A stretch of 40,012 nucleotides of DNA from JAPUDQ01 sp049289035. Its GTDB lineage: Bacteria; Patescibacteriota; Saccharimonadia; Saccharimonadales; Saccharimonadaceae. The notes under the pieces are model-generated. The model made no database searches, was not told the DNA's origin, and saw nothing but the letters and a program-made list of their open reading frames with translations. Numbering within the stretch: the stretch's first letter is position 1; each line of letters opens with the position of its first letter. This document shows, piece by piece, positions 16,060 to 22,501 of this stretch. A program made the position numbers and the translations under genes. The DNA lies in the NCBI GenBank assembly GCA_049289035.1, contig JBAQIV010000004.1, positions 1-40,012 of the forward strand, written 5' to 3'.

Positions 16060-16548
16060 ATGAACAACGAGATTTTTGACGATATTGCACTGGAGACGAT
16101 GGCGAAAGAGTCGTTTGGTGTGACGCTCGATGTTGAAAAAGTATTGGTTCGCGGCGTACCGGCTGGGCGGAGTGCGGTGGTGAGTGTGCTATTAACCACG
16201 AAAAACAAACTATACGCACTCATCAGTGGTTCTGCCCCACTCACTCTGGGCGATGTGCGTAAAATCATACTGCGTATGGGCCTACGTGCTGAAGCTTATT
16301 GCGCACCCGCGGGCCGACCTGGCTATTTCGACGACGTGGCACTCGACAAGTTCAAATCAGTTTATCCTGGCAGGCGTGATATCACCGAAACTGACCTACG
16401 GTTTTACCGACTCATGGCGCCGTATAGTCCTGCACTGGTCAGTATATCTGAGATCACCAGCGGTGTGATCAACCAGTTCGACCCCGAAGCCGCCACCGGC
16501 TGGCGTCCGAGCGTCAAAGCGACCTACAAACAGATTAAAACCGTATAG
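16060..16548 (+). CDS. Hypothetical protein, 162 aa
   Basis: I do not recognise this family. The protein is soluble and mixed alpha/beta, with a helical N-terminus (1-25), a beta-rich hydrophobic part (about 25-60, including VVSVLLTTKNKLYALIS) and a C-terminal helical part. The promoter is very clear: TGC-TATAGT at 16040-16048, with the predicted start about 5 nt before the ATG, so the mRNA is probably leaderless. A long palindrome lies upstream. It stands alone, divergent from the helicase gene. Confidence 0.7.
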   Translation: MNNEIFDDIALETMAKESFGVTLDVEKVLVRGVPAGRSAVVSVLLTTKNKLYALISGSAPLTLGDVRKIILRMGLRAEAYCAPAGRPGYFDDVALDKFKSVYPGRRDITETDLRFYRLMAPYSPALVSISEITSGVINQFDPEAATGWRPSVKATYKQIKTV

Positions 16549-16678
16549 CGTATACCGTAGTACGTATGACGCATAACGCATCTAGCACCATGCTTTTATG
16601 TCAAATAGTTTTCAGGAAACTGCACTTCCCTAGTTTTGCGCGAGCTGGTCAGGTAGGATATGCTCATAAGGAGGAAAT

Positions 16679-16705
16679 ATGGGTACTAAGCCGAAATTTA
16701 TTTAG
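16679..16705 (+). CDS. Possible 8-codon ORF with a near-perfect ribosome binding site
   Basis: AAGGAGG (16668-16674) stands 4 nt before ATG, which opens MGTKPKFI and stops at TAG. In the next frame the following codons read FSKKKPKM and stop, so a one-base indel or a frameshift at TTTATTTAG would give a Lys-rich peptide of about 15 aa. It may be a tiny peptide gene, a decayed gene or chance. Confidence 0.3.
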   Translation: MGTKPKFI

Positions 16706-16739
16706 TAAGAAGAAACCTAAAATGTAGCTGATCAGGCCA

Positions 16740-16775
16740 CTCCATAACCCAAAATCTATAATCTAAATTCTAATC
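16740..16775. repeat. AT-rich dispersed repeat, copy 2
   Basis: Contains AAAATCTATAATCTAAATTCTAAT, the reverse-oriented form of the ATTTTAGATT family, directly after the TPM gene's stop. Confidence 0.5.
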
Positions 16776-16779
16776 AAAA

Positions 16780-17682
16780 CTACCAGCTGCCGCTGCTGCC
16801 GCCGCCCGAGAAGCCACCACCTCCGCTAAAGCCACCAAATCCGCCACCACCTATGCCACTATTACCAAATCCACCCCCTGCCCACCATGAGGGGTCATGG
16901 CCGCGCGCTTTGGCGCTGCGATAGTTTTTGCTCACTAGGTAGTCGAACAGCAATCCAAAGAAACCGACGACAAAACCAGATATGACGGCGGCAGCAAGAG
17001 TAGCACCTACTAGTGCGCCCAAACCACCGCCCAATCCTACGCCGATCACACCACCAGGCCACCAACGTTTGCTGCGGCCGAGCATGGAGCCGAACCAAGA
17101 CAGTACGGCAATAAATAAATATGCTACGACAGAGAGCGCGGCCATCCAGTCAGTTTTAGAACTTTTTGGATTTGCTGCTAGCGGATCATCTGCGGCGTTA
17201 ATGGCGAGCATCATACCGTTGATACCTTCAGCTATGCCGTCGTAGTAATCGCCTGTCTTGAACTTTGGGGTAATGCGGTTTCTGATAATCTGGTTGGCGC
17301 GGTAATCAGTTAGGTCACCTTCGAGCCCATTACCTACCTCGATACGAAGTTTACGATCATTTTTTGAGACGATAAGTAATGCACCATTGTCTTTGCCTGC
17401 CTGTCCAATACCCCATGTACGGGCGACGTTGAGGCTAAAATTTTCGATGTAATCATTGTCGATGCTGGATACTACAAGTACCCCTAGTTCAACCTGGGTA
17501 CGTTTTTTGTACGTGTCGATCGTTTGGTTGAGCGTGGTGACTTGTTCTGATGACAACGTAGCGGTCTGGTCGAGTACGTAGCCGTCACGTGGCGCTGCGG
17601 GTATTGGCATGTCGGCGGAGGCAAATGAAGTAAAGGCGACAGAGGTAAATGCCACGAACGCGGCAAAAATGAGCCGTTTCAT
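16780..17682 (-). CDS. TPM-domain (YgcG-type) membrane protein
   Basis: The 300-aa protein has a signal peptide (about 1-23, ending FASA), a TPM domain (about 30-150) with VLDQTATLSSEQ and GNGLEGDLTDYRA, then two hydrophobic segments (about 175-195 and 205-240), and a Gly/Ser-rich tail rich in GGGFGG and GGGFSGGG. This is the usual YgcG/TPM layout, with the domain outside the membrane. It follows lemA by 8 nt. LemA-TPM pairs are common in bacteria and are thought to serve envelope maintenance, though the exact role is unknown. Confidence 0.9.
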   Translation of the reverse strand: MKRLIFAAFVAFTSVAFTSFASADMPIPAAPRDGYVLDQTATLSSEQVTTLNQTIDTYKKRTQVELGVLVVSSIDNDYIENFSLNVARTWGIGQAGKDNGALLIVSKNDRKLRIEVGNGLEGDLTDYRANQIIRNRITPKFKTGDYYDGIAEGINGMMLAINAADDPLAANPKSSKTDWMAALSVVAYLFIAVLSWFGSMLGRSKRWWPGGVIGVGLGGGLGALVGATLAAAVISGFVVGFFGLLFDYLVSKNYRSAKARGHDPSWWAGGGFGNSGIGGGGFGGFSGGGGFSGGGSSGSW

Positions 17683-17690
17683 ATGGATAA

Positions 17691-18311
17691 TTATTGTGCC
17701 GGTTGGGTTGATGGAGTAGTGTTAAAATCGACTTTCGGGGCAGTTTCGGCACCTTGATTGGCACTAAAGTATGGGTAGGTCGAGAAGCCAAACAACCCTG
17801 CCGAAATGCTTGTCGGAAAGCGTTGAATCTTCGCATTGTAAGCCTGCACAGTTTTGCCGTAGTCTGCGCGAGCGACCTGTATGCGGTTTTCGGTGCCTTC
17901 TAGCTGGGGCATGAGTTCTTTGAATGACTCAGTTGATTTGATATCAGGATAATTTTCGACGACCGCGATCAACCGACCCAACGATGAGCTCAGCTCACCT
18001 TGCGCTGCCTGATATTTTTGCAACTGGTCGGCAGTCACTTTGCTTGGGTCTATGGAGATACTGGTGGCTTTGGCACGAGCATCCACGACATTTTGCAGGG
18101 TTTGCTGTTCAAAGTTAGCCGAACCTTTGACGGTCGCGACTAGGTTGGGGATGAGATCGGCTCGGCGCTGGTATTGGCTTTGCAGGTTGTTGATCGACGC
18201 ACGCACCGTCTCGCGCGATGTCACCAGTCCATTGTAGCTACCTGCTAGCAATAGGCCCACAAGCACCACGAACGCCGCTACCGCACCAACTAATGTCCAA
18301 GAACGTTTCAT
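17691..18311 (-). CDS. lemA: LemA family protein
   Basis: This 206-aa protein has one N-terminal TM anchor (about 7-26, preceded by KRSW) and a long helical domain with the LemA hallmark YNGLVTSRETVRASINNLQ followed by YQRRADLIPNLVATVKG. I start at 18311 because a perfect GAGGAGGT lies just upstream; the longer frame to 18377 adds 22 residues with no ribosome binding site. It is the first gene of a two-gene operon with the TPM protein. A Gln/Pro-rich short tail ends the protein. Confidence 0.92.
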   Translation of the reverse strand: MKRSWTLVGAVAAFVVLVGLLLAGSYNGLVTSRETVRASINNLQSQYQRRADLIPNLVATVKGSANFEQQTLQNVVDARAKATSISIDPSKVTADQLQKYQAAQGELSSSLGRLIAVVENYPDIKSTESFKELMPQLEGTENRIQVARADYGKTVQAYNAKIQRFPTSISAGLFGFSTYPYFSANQGAETAPKVDFNTTPSTQPAQ

Positions 18312-18406
18312 AGTTACCTCCTCAGTTATGCTTCTAGTATACCATCTGCTAAACTCGACTTTACTAGAAAACGTCACAGTCCACTGCTAAGATCGGTGTT
18401 ATACCA

Positions 18407-18412
18407 TATAAT
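18407..18412 (+). promoter_or_regulatory. Promoter -10 box of the Nudix gene
   Basis: Perfect TATAAT. Predicted start about 18419, leaving a 13-nt leader that carries the ribosome binding site GAGGAA (18418-18423), 8 nt before the ATG at 18432. Confidence 0.6.
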
Positions 18413-18431
18413 CATATGAGGAAACAAGAGA

Positions 18432-19127
18432 ATGAGTTATGAACCCAACGCGCACGAAGTGCAAATGAAGATACTGCGACGACTATTGTTTTCGCCAACA
18501 GCACATTTTAGCGAACTGCTCCGTGACACTGAGCTGACGAGTGATCACTTTAATTTTCATATAAAAAAGCTCTTGCAGACTGGCTATGTGGCAAAGTCTG
18601 GCGATGTCTATACGCTCACACGTGAGGGCAAAGAATACGCCAACCGTATGGATACGGATCAAAAAGTTATCGAAAAACAGCCGAAGATTTCAGTACTAGT
18701 GGTTGTAGAGAACGAAGACGGCAAATTTTTAGCCCAACAACGTCTCAAACAACCCTACTACGGTTTTTGGGGTCGCATGTCCGGCAAGGTGAGATGGGGT
18801 GAAACGCTCGAAGAAGCTTCGGCCCGTGAGCTCATGGAAGAAACTGGCCTGACGGCAGAGCTACGGTATGCGGGTTTGTATCATAAGATGGATTACCAGA
18901 AAAATGGTGATTTTTTGGAAGACAAATACTTTATTGTGATGTATGGGACTAACCCCCGGGGTGAGCTACGGGATGCAGAGGGCCATCACAATGCGTGGCT
19001 AAGTGTGGACGAGCTTACCGCAAAAGACAAAGTATTTGCGTCAATTGCCGAGATAACCGAGTTTGCTCGTACATGTCGTGGCGGTTTTATAGAGATGAAA
19101 TATTACTACGATGAGTCTGAGTATTAG
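18432..19127 (+). CDS. Winged-helix plus Nudix hydrolase protein
   Basis: The 231-aa protein has an N-terminal winged-helix DNA-binding-like domain (about 8-75; helices with FSELLRDTELTSDHFNFHIKK then a wing ending in LTREGKEYANRM) and a C-terminal Nudix domain. The Nudix box matches G-x5-E-x7-REL-x-EE-x-GL: it starts at GKVRWGETLEEA and ends RELMEETGL near 118-140. Nudix enzymes hydrolyse nucleoside diphosphates linked to a second group. The fusion suggests either a metabolite-sensing transcription factor (as in NrtR-type proteins) or a hydrolase with a structural wHTH; the substrate cannot be predicted. Confidence 0.9.
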   Translation: MSYEPNAHEVQMKILRRLLFSPTAHFSELLRDTELTSDHFNFHIKKLLQTGYVAKSGDVYTLTREGKEYANRMDTDQKVIEKQPKISVLVVVENEDGKFLAQQRLKQPYYGFWGRMSGKVRWGETLEEASARELMEETGLTAELRYAGLYHKMDYQKNGDFLEDKYFIVMYGTNPRGELRDAEGHHNAWLSVDELTAKDKVFASIAEITEFARTCRGGFIEMKYYYDESEY

Positions 19128-19175
19128 CCGCTTTGCGTGAGATGTTCGTCGTCGCTTCTGCTACAATATAGCTCT

Positions 19176-20093
19176 ATGAAGTCGTATATGATGGACACTT
19201 ACCGCCGTTTGGTCTCAGAGTATAACCGTGACAGACCGCGGTTTGCGCTACGGGTAACGGTGATATTGCTGGTAGCGGCGCTGCTACTCACGAAACGATC
19301 GATCTGGACGCCTGACACGCTGTTGCTGATTGTTATCGTAGTGGGTATTGTGTTTGGCAAGGCACGCGAGTTTGTGATTCGGTTCGTGCCATTCCTTGGC
19401 ATGCTTGTGGTGTATGACTCAATGCGCGGTATTGCTGACGACCTCAACAAAAACGTGCATTTCACCGAGATGATTGATTTTGATCGCTGGCTGGCCCTGG
19501 GCCACCTACCGACCAGTTGGTTTCAATCATGGATGTGGCATGGCGGTGTGCAGTGGTATGATTTTTACTTTTACTTTTTGTACACACTTCATTTTTTGGT
19601 GCCCCTGATCGTGGGGTTGGTGTTGTGGCGATACCGGCCTCGGCTGTATTGGCCGTTTGTCTGGTCGATCGTGGGTATTAGTTTTGCGGCGTTTATAACC
19701 TACATTATCTTTCCAGCCGCGCCGCCGTGGATGGCGAAAGAGCTTGGTTACATCGCTGAGCCGTTGCACCGTATATCGAGCGATGTCTGGTGGGCTATGG
19801 GTATACAAAACTTCTCGGAGGTCTATAACAACTTGTCGCCCAATGCCGTAGCGGCCGTACCGTCGCTTCACTCGGCGTATCCGTTGATTGCGACATTGTT
19901 TATTATGCGAGCATTTGGCCTTCGGCGCACCTGGTGGCTGGCGTTCTACCCGCTTTCTATGTGGTGGGGTGTCGTGTATCTTGGCGAGCACTATATATTT
20001 GACGTCATAGCCGCAATTATTTTTGTACTAGGAGGAATGTGGCTCGTACGCTATGGTTTTCACCGTTGGCGCAGTAGAACATCCGCTGTATGA
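19176..20093 (+). CDS. PAP2 superfamily membrane phosphatase/transferase (inositol phosphorylceramide synthase-like)
   Basis: The 305-aa protein has about six TM helices. The PAP2 core is seen as VPSLHSAYPL near 230-240 (motif 2, His as acid) and GEHYIFDVIAA near 275-286 (motif 3, catalytic His/Asp). Motif 1 is likely RYRPRLYWP near 155-163. Such enzymes act on lipid phosphates or transfer phospho-headgroups. I start at 19176: TGC-TACAAT at 19159-19167 places the RNA start about 2 nt before this ATG, and the longer frame from 19137 would lie upstream of the promoter. Confidence 0.85.
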   Translation: MKSYMMDTYRRLVSEYNRDRPRFALRVTVILLVAALLLTKRSIWTPDTLLLIVIVVGIVFGKAREFVIRFVPFLGMLVVYDSMRGIADDLNKNVHFTEMIDFDRWLALGHLPTSWFQSWMWHGGVQWYDFYFYFLYTLHFLVPLIVGLVLWRYRPRLYWPFVWSIVGISFAAFITYIIFPAAPPWMAKELGYIAEPLHRISSDVWWAMGIQNFSEVYNNLSPNAVAAVPSLHSAYPLIATLFIMRAFGLRRTWWLAFYPLSMWWGVVYLGEHYIFDVIAAIIFVLGGMWLVRYGFHRWRSRTSAV

Positions 20094-20182
20094 GGCTGTA
20101 GATCTAAATCGTTAGCTTGCCGTCTACATGCGACACCAGGTGTGGCCAAGTGAAAAAGATGCTTGAGTAAATCCGTCAGCGT

Positions 20183-20191
20183 TGCTATAAT
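20183..20191 (+). promoter_or_regulatory. Extended -10 promoter of the tRNA-Gln array
   Basis: TGC followed by perfect TATAAT (20186-20191), about 40 nt before the first tRNA-like repeat. It is the only clear promoter ahead of tRNA-Gln, so the pre-tRNA would carry both upstream repeats in a leader of about 295 nt. Confidence 0.6.
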
Positions 20192-20232
20192 TACCTCTGT
20201 TGGTGTACTAGTTTAAAGTTGCTCATTGAGAA

Positions 20233-20317
20233 ATCACCAAGTGGTAAGGCACATGGCTGTCCGATCCGCCAATCGGCGGAGAGTCAGGCTATATACGTCC
20301 ATGTATGGACCAAAAGC
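20233..20317 (+). repeat. tRNA-Gln 5'-half-derived repeat 1
   Basis: TCACCAAGTGGTAAGGCACATGG matches the D-arm region of the tRNA-Gln downstream. It then diverges into hairpin TCCGCC-AATC-GGCGGA (20265-20280) and hairpin GTCCAT-GT-ATGGAC. Its end, ATGGACCAAAAGC (20305-20317), is complementary to the anticodon arm of tRNA-Gln with one mismatch. No tRNA 3' half is present. Confidence 0.75.
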
Positions 20318-20361
20318 TTACTACTAAAAGGTTTCGCAACGTCGTACATTTCATCAATTAT

Positions 20362-20448
20362 TGGGGAGTCGCCAAGTGGTAAGGCACATGGCTGTCCGAG
20401 CGCGAATGCGCGAGTACAATCATAATTCGTCCATCATGGACCAAAACC
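20362..20448 (+). repeat. tRNA-Gln 5'-half-derived repeat 2
   Basis: The first 30 nt are identical to the start of tRNA-Gln (acceptor strand, D-arm and first strand of the anticodon stem). It then runs into GCGC-GAAT-GCGC and a GTCCA/TGGAC hairpin. Its end ATGGACCAAAACC (20436-20448) is the exact reverse complement of tRNA-Gln positions 20521-20533 (anticodon loop and 3' stem). It lies about 135 nt after repeat 1 and 131 nt before the tRNA. Confidence 0.8.
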
Positions 20449-20492
20449 TTGCTATCTGGAGGCTTCTTAACCTGAAGTTCTCAAAACAATCT

Positions 20493-20567
20493 TGGGGAGT
20501 CGCCAAGTGGTAAGGCACATGGTTTTGGTCCATGCATTCGGGGGTTCGATCCCCTCCTCCCCAGCCA
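20493..20567 (+). tRNA. tRNA-Gln (anticodon TTG)
   Basis: Complete cloverleaf with CCA encoded: acceptor TGGGGAG/CTCCCCA, D-arm GCCAAGTGGTAAGGC, anticodon stem CATGG/CCATG with loop TTTTGGT (anticodon TTG at 20525-20527), T-stem GGGGG/CCCTC with loop TTCGATC, discriminator G, CCA at 20565-20567. It is followed by an intrinsic terminator. The two repeats upstream copy its 5' half and the repeat at 20708-20778 copies its 3' end. Confidence 0.97.
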
Positions 20568-20616
20568 CGGAAACAGTCGGTCTCATGACCGGCTTTTTTC
20601 GTGGCTACTGGAGCGG
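20547..20616 (+). repeat. Direct repeat of tRNA-Gln 3' end plus terminator, copy 1
   Basis: Runs from the tRNA T-loop/acceptor (CGATCCCCTCCTCC) through the terminator to CTACTGGAGCGG. Copy 2 is at 20708-20778; only the stretch at the tRNA end/CCA differs. Confidence 0.8.
20576..20599 (+). terminator. Intrinsic terminator of tRNA-Gln
   Basis: GTCGGTC, loop TCAT, GACCGGC (7 bp with one G-U), then TTTTTT. It lies 9 nt after the tRNA. Confidence 0.85.
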
Positions 20617-20624
20617 GATCGAAC

Positions 20625-20686
20625 GGGATGTCCAGTGGACATCCCCGGCACCCTTGCTCATAAAGCAAAAGTCTTTGCTTTATGAG
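20625..20686 (+). other. Two perfect hairpins between the duplicated terminators
   Basis: GGGATGTCC-AGT-GGACATCCC (20625-20645, 9 bp) and CTCATAAAGCAAA with TTTGCTTTATGAG (20657-20686, 13 bp, loop AGTC). They sit between the two terminators, so they would be transcribed only on read-through or from another start. Function unknown. Confidence 0.6.
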
Positions 20687-20707
20687 TCGGAAGCGAAGCG
20701 AACGAGG

Positions 20708-20778
20708 CGATCCCCTCCTCCTTTAGTGGCGGAAACAGTCGGTCTCATGACCGGCTTTTTTCGTGGCTACTGGAGCGG
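20708..20778 (+). repeat. Direct repeat of tRNA-Gln 3' end plus terminator, copy 2
   Basis: Repeats CGATCCCCTCCTCC, then TTTAGTGG in place of CCAGCCAC, then the same GGAAACAG, terminator and GTGGCTACTGGAGCGG. The tRNA 3' end here is mutated and has no 5' half. Confidence 0.8.
20738..20761 (+). terminator. Second copy of the intrinsic terminator
   Basis: The same GTCGGTC-TCAT-GACCGGC stem followed by TTTTTT, 162 nt after the first copy. Confidence 0.75.
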
Positions 20779-20785
20779 CTTCGAA

Positions 20786-21571
20786 CTACGCTATGTCGCG
20801 ACGTCGGTAGACCAGCCAGCCAGCGACGAGGGAAACGATTAAGAGCACCAGCTGTACCAGCAAATGCTTAAAATCAAGACCAGTTGTCAGGAGTTTTCCG
20901 GCATCATAGTAATGCAGCATGGAGATTTTTTGAGCTAGCTCGAGCCAATCGACAGTACGGCCGGCTTCAAGTATGACACTGCTGACGATCAGCCCTACAC
21001 CTACACTCATGACAAGCATACGCGAACCAGTCATCATGCCGACACCGTAGCAGATGGCAAAGATTACTAGTGCAAACAGTAGCGACAGTCCACCAAGTTT
21101 AATGACAAGTGATGTTGCGATTGTTTGGCTCACCATAGGTACGGCAACCCATGTCACGAGTGAGGTAACAGAAAGGGCAACCGCAAAAATAACGCATGCG
21201 GCGAGAAATGTCTGTACGTAGTAACGTGTTCGCGATGTGGCAGTGCTGAGGATAGTGCGCATTTCACCGCGTTCTTCAGCTCCAACGCTGAGGCCTTGTG
21301 CTAGCACGACAGCCATGATCATAAGAAATAGCGGGATGCGAATATCATATAACTGCGACGATAGGTAGGTGTCAATATGCCCAAACAATGATATATCGCC
21401 GACTAGTCCCTGAAGCTGTGGCGGCATGGTTGCGGCGATGTTTTTCATACCCTCGTGTAACGACGGGAACATCGCAATCATAAGGATTGCCATAAGGCTG
21501 AGCGCCAACGACCACCCAAGTGCAAACCATCGCTTGTCATAGAGCGTCCTAAGAAAAACTGATTGCATCAT
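20786..21571 (-). CDS. ABC-2 type transporter permease
   Basis: The 261-aa protein has six hydrophobic segments (roughly 15-38, 75-97, 117-145, 155-180, 187-208, 235-255) and no ATPase motif, which fits an ABC-2 permease. It starts inside the end of the preceding ATPase gene (4-nt ATGA overlap), so the pair forms one exporter. The substrate is unknown; drugs, lipids or peptides are typical. Its 3' end meets the tRNA-Gln terminator array. Confidence 0.85.
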   Translation of the reverse strand: MMQSVFLRTLYDKRWFALGWSLALSLMAILMIAMFPSLHEGMKNIAATMPPQLQGLVGDISLFGHIDTYLSSQLYDIRIPLFLMIMAVVLAQGLSVGAEERGEMRTILSTATSRTRYYVQTFLAACVIFAVALSVTSLVTWVAVPMVSQTIATSLVIKLGGLSLLFALVIFAICYGVGMMTGSRMLVMSVGVGLIVSSVILEAGRTVDWLELAQKISMLHYYDAGKLLTTGLDFKHLLVQLVLLIVSLVAGWLVYRRRDIA

Positions 21572-22479
21572 CGTGCCGACCCTTCATCGTTATACATATC
21601 GTGAAATATACTATCAAAATCTCTGTCGCGGATCGTTACGTCGCGCAGGGAGTGCGATGCCAACCACGTTGTGATGGGGCCGATCTTGCCCTGGTACAAG
21701 AACGTGATAGCGCTACCCCGCTGTTTGGGATTGATAAGCCCTGCTGGATGCGTCTTGAGCAAAGCAACCAATGTCTTTTTGTCGGCCGTGATGGTAATTT
21801 CTTTGCCGGCTTGGGCTTCGATCTCTGCAACGGTGCTGTCGAGGACAATTGCGCCTCGTTTCATAAACATGACGCGGCTACAAATACTGGTTACTTCACT
21901 TAAAATATGTGATGACATGAAAACAGTTGCACCCTCTTTCGCTTCTTGTTTGATGAGGTGTAAAAATGTCTCTTGCATGAGCGGATCAAGGCCGGTTGTT
22001 GGCTCGTCAAGGACAAGCAATTTTGGTCCGTGTTGTAAGGCGGCGATCAGGGCAATTTTTTGTTTGTTACCACGGGACAAGTGCTTGAGTTTCTTATCGA
22101 GTACTGGGTTAATGAGCTCGATCAACTCCTTTTGTCGTATACTGTTGGGCCGCGTCAGTGCAGCCATGTGTGCAAGGTATTGTTTGCCGGTGAGGTTGTT
22201 AAGTAACGACATGTCGCCTGCCGTATAGCCGATTTGTACATGATGCTGGTGGGCATTTGACGGCACGACATCGTCGCCAAATAGTCGAATCGTACCTGAC
22301 GTGGCGTGCAAATACCCCATAATCAGCGAGATTGTCGTCGTCTTGCCGGCACCATTTGGCCCGACAAAACCTACTATTTCACCTGGTTTTACCATGAAAC
22401 CTATGTCATCAACGGCCGTCAACCCACCAAAACGCTTGGTGAGATGTTCGATAAAGATGATAGAATTGCGTGGTGACAT
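21568..22479 (-). CDS. ABC transporter ATP-binding protein
   Basis: The 303-aa protein has Walker A GPNGAGKTT near 39-47, Walker B LLVLDEPTTGLD near 153-164 and the switch His in FMSSHILSE. The signature reads LSRGNKQ instead of LSGGQ, a variation seen in CcmA/NatA-like exporters. A C-terminal domain of about 80 aa follows. It is the ATPase partner of the permease it overlaps. A TATAGT box at 22489-22494 gives a leader of about 5 nt. Confidence 0.9.
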   Translation of the reverse strand: MSPRNSIIFIEHLTKRFGGLTAVDDIGFMVKPGEIVGFVGPNGAGKTTTISLIMGYLHATSGTIRLFGDDVVPSNAHQHHVQIGYTAGDMSLLNNLTGKQYLAHMAALTRPNSIRQKELIELINPVLDKKLKHLSRGNKQKIALIAALQHGPKLLVLDEPTTGLDPLMQETFLHLIKQEAKEGATVFMSSHILSEVTSICSRVMFMKRGAIVLDSTVAEIEAQAGKEITITADKKTLVALLKTHPAGLINPKQRGSAITFLYQGKIGPITTWLASHSLRDVTIRDRDFDSIFHDMYNDEGSAR

Positions 22480-22501
22480 AGCCTACCCTTTACTATACGC
22501 C

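Noticed and set aside
19137..19175. Upstream extension of the PAP2 protein (MRCSSSLLLQYSS)
   Set aside because: The segment contains the extended -10 promoter at 19159-19167, so it is unlikely to be transcribed as coding sequence.
20233..20448. Two additional functional tRNA genes or intron-containing tRNAs
   Set aside because: Neither repeat has a tRNA 3' half, T-arm or acceptor 3' strand before the next repeat starts.
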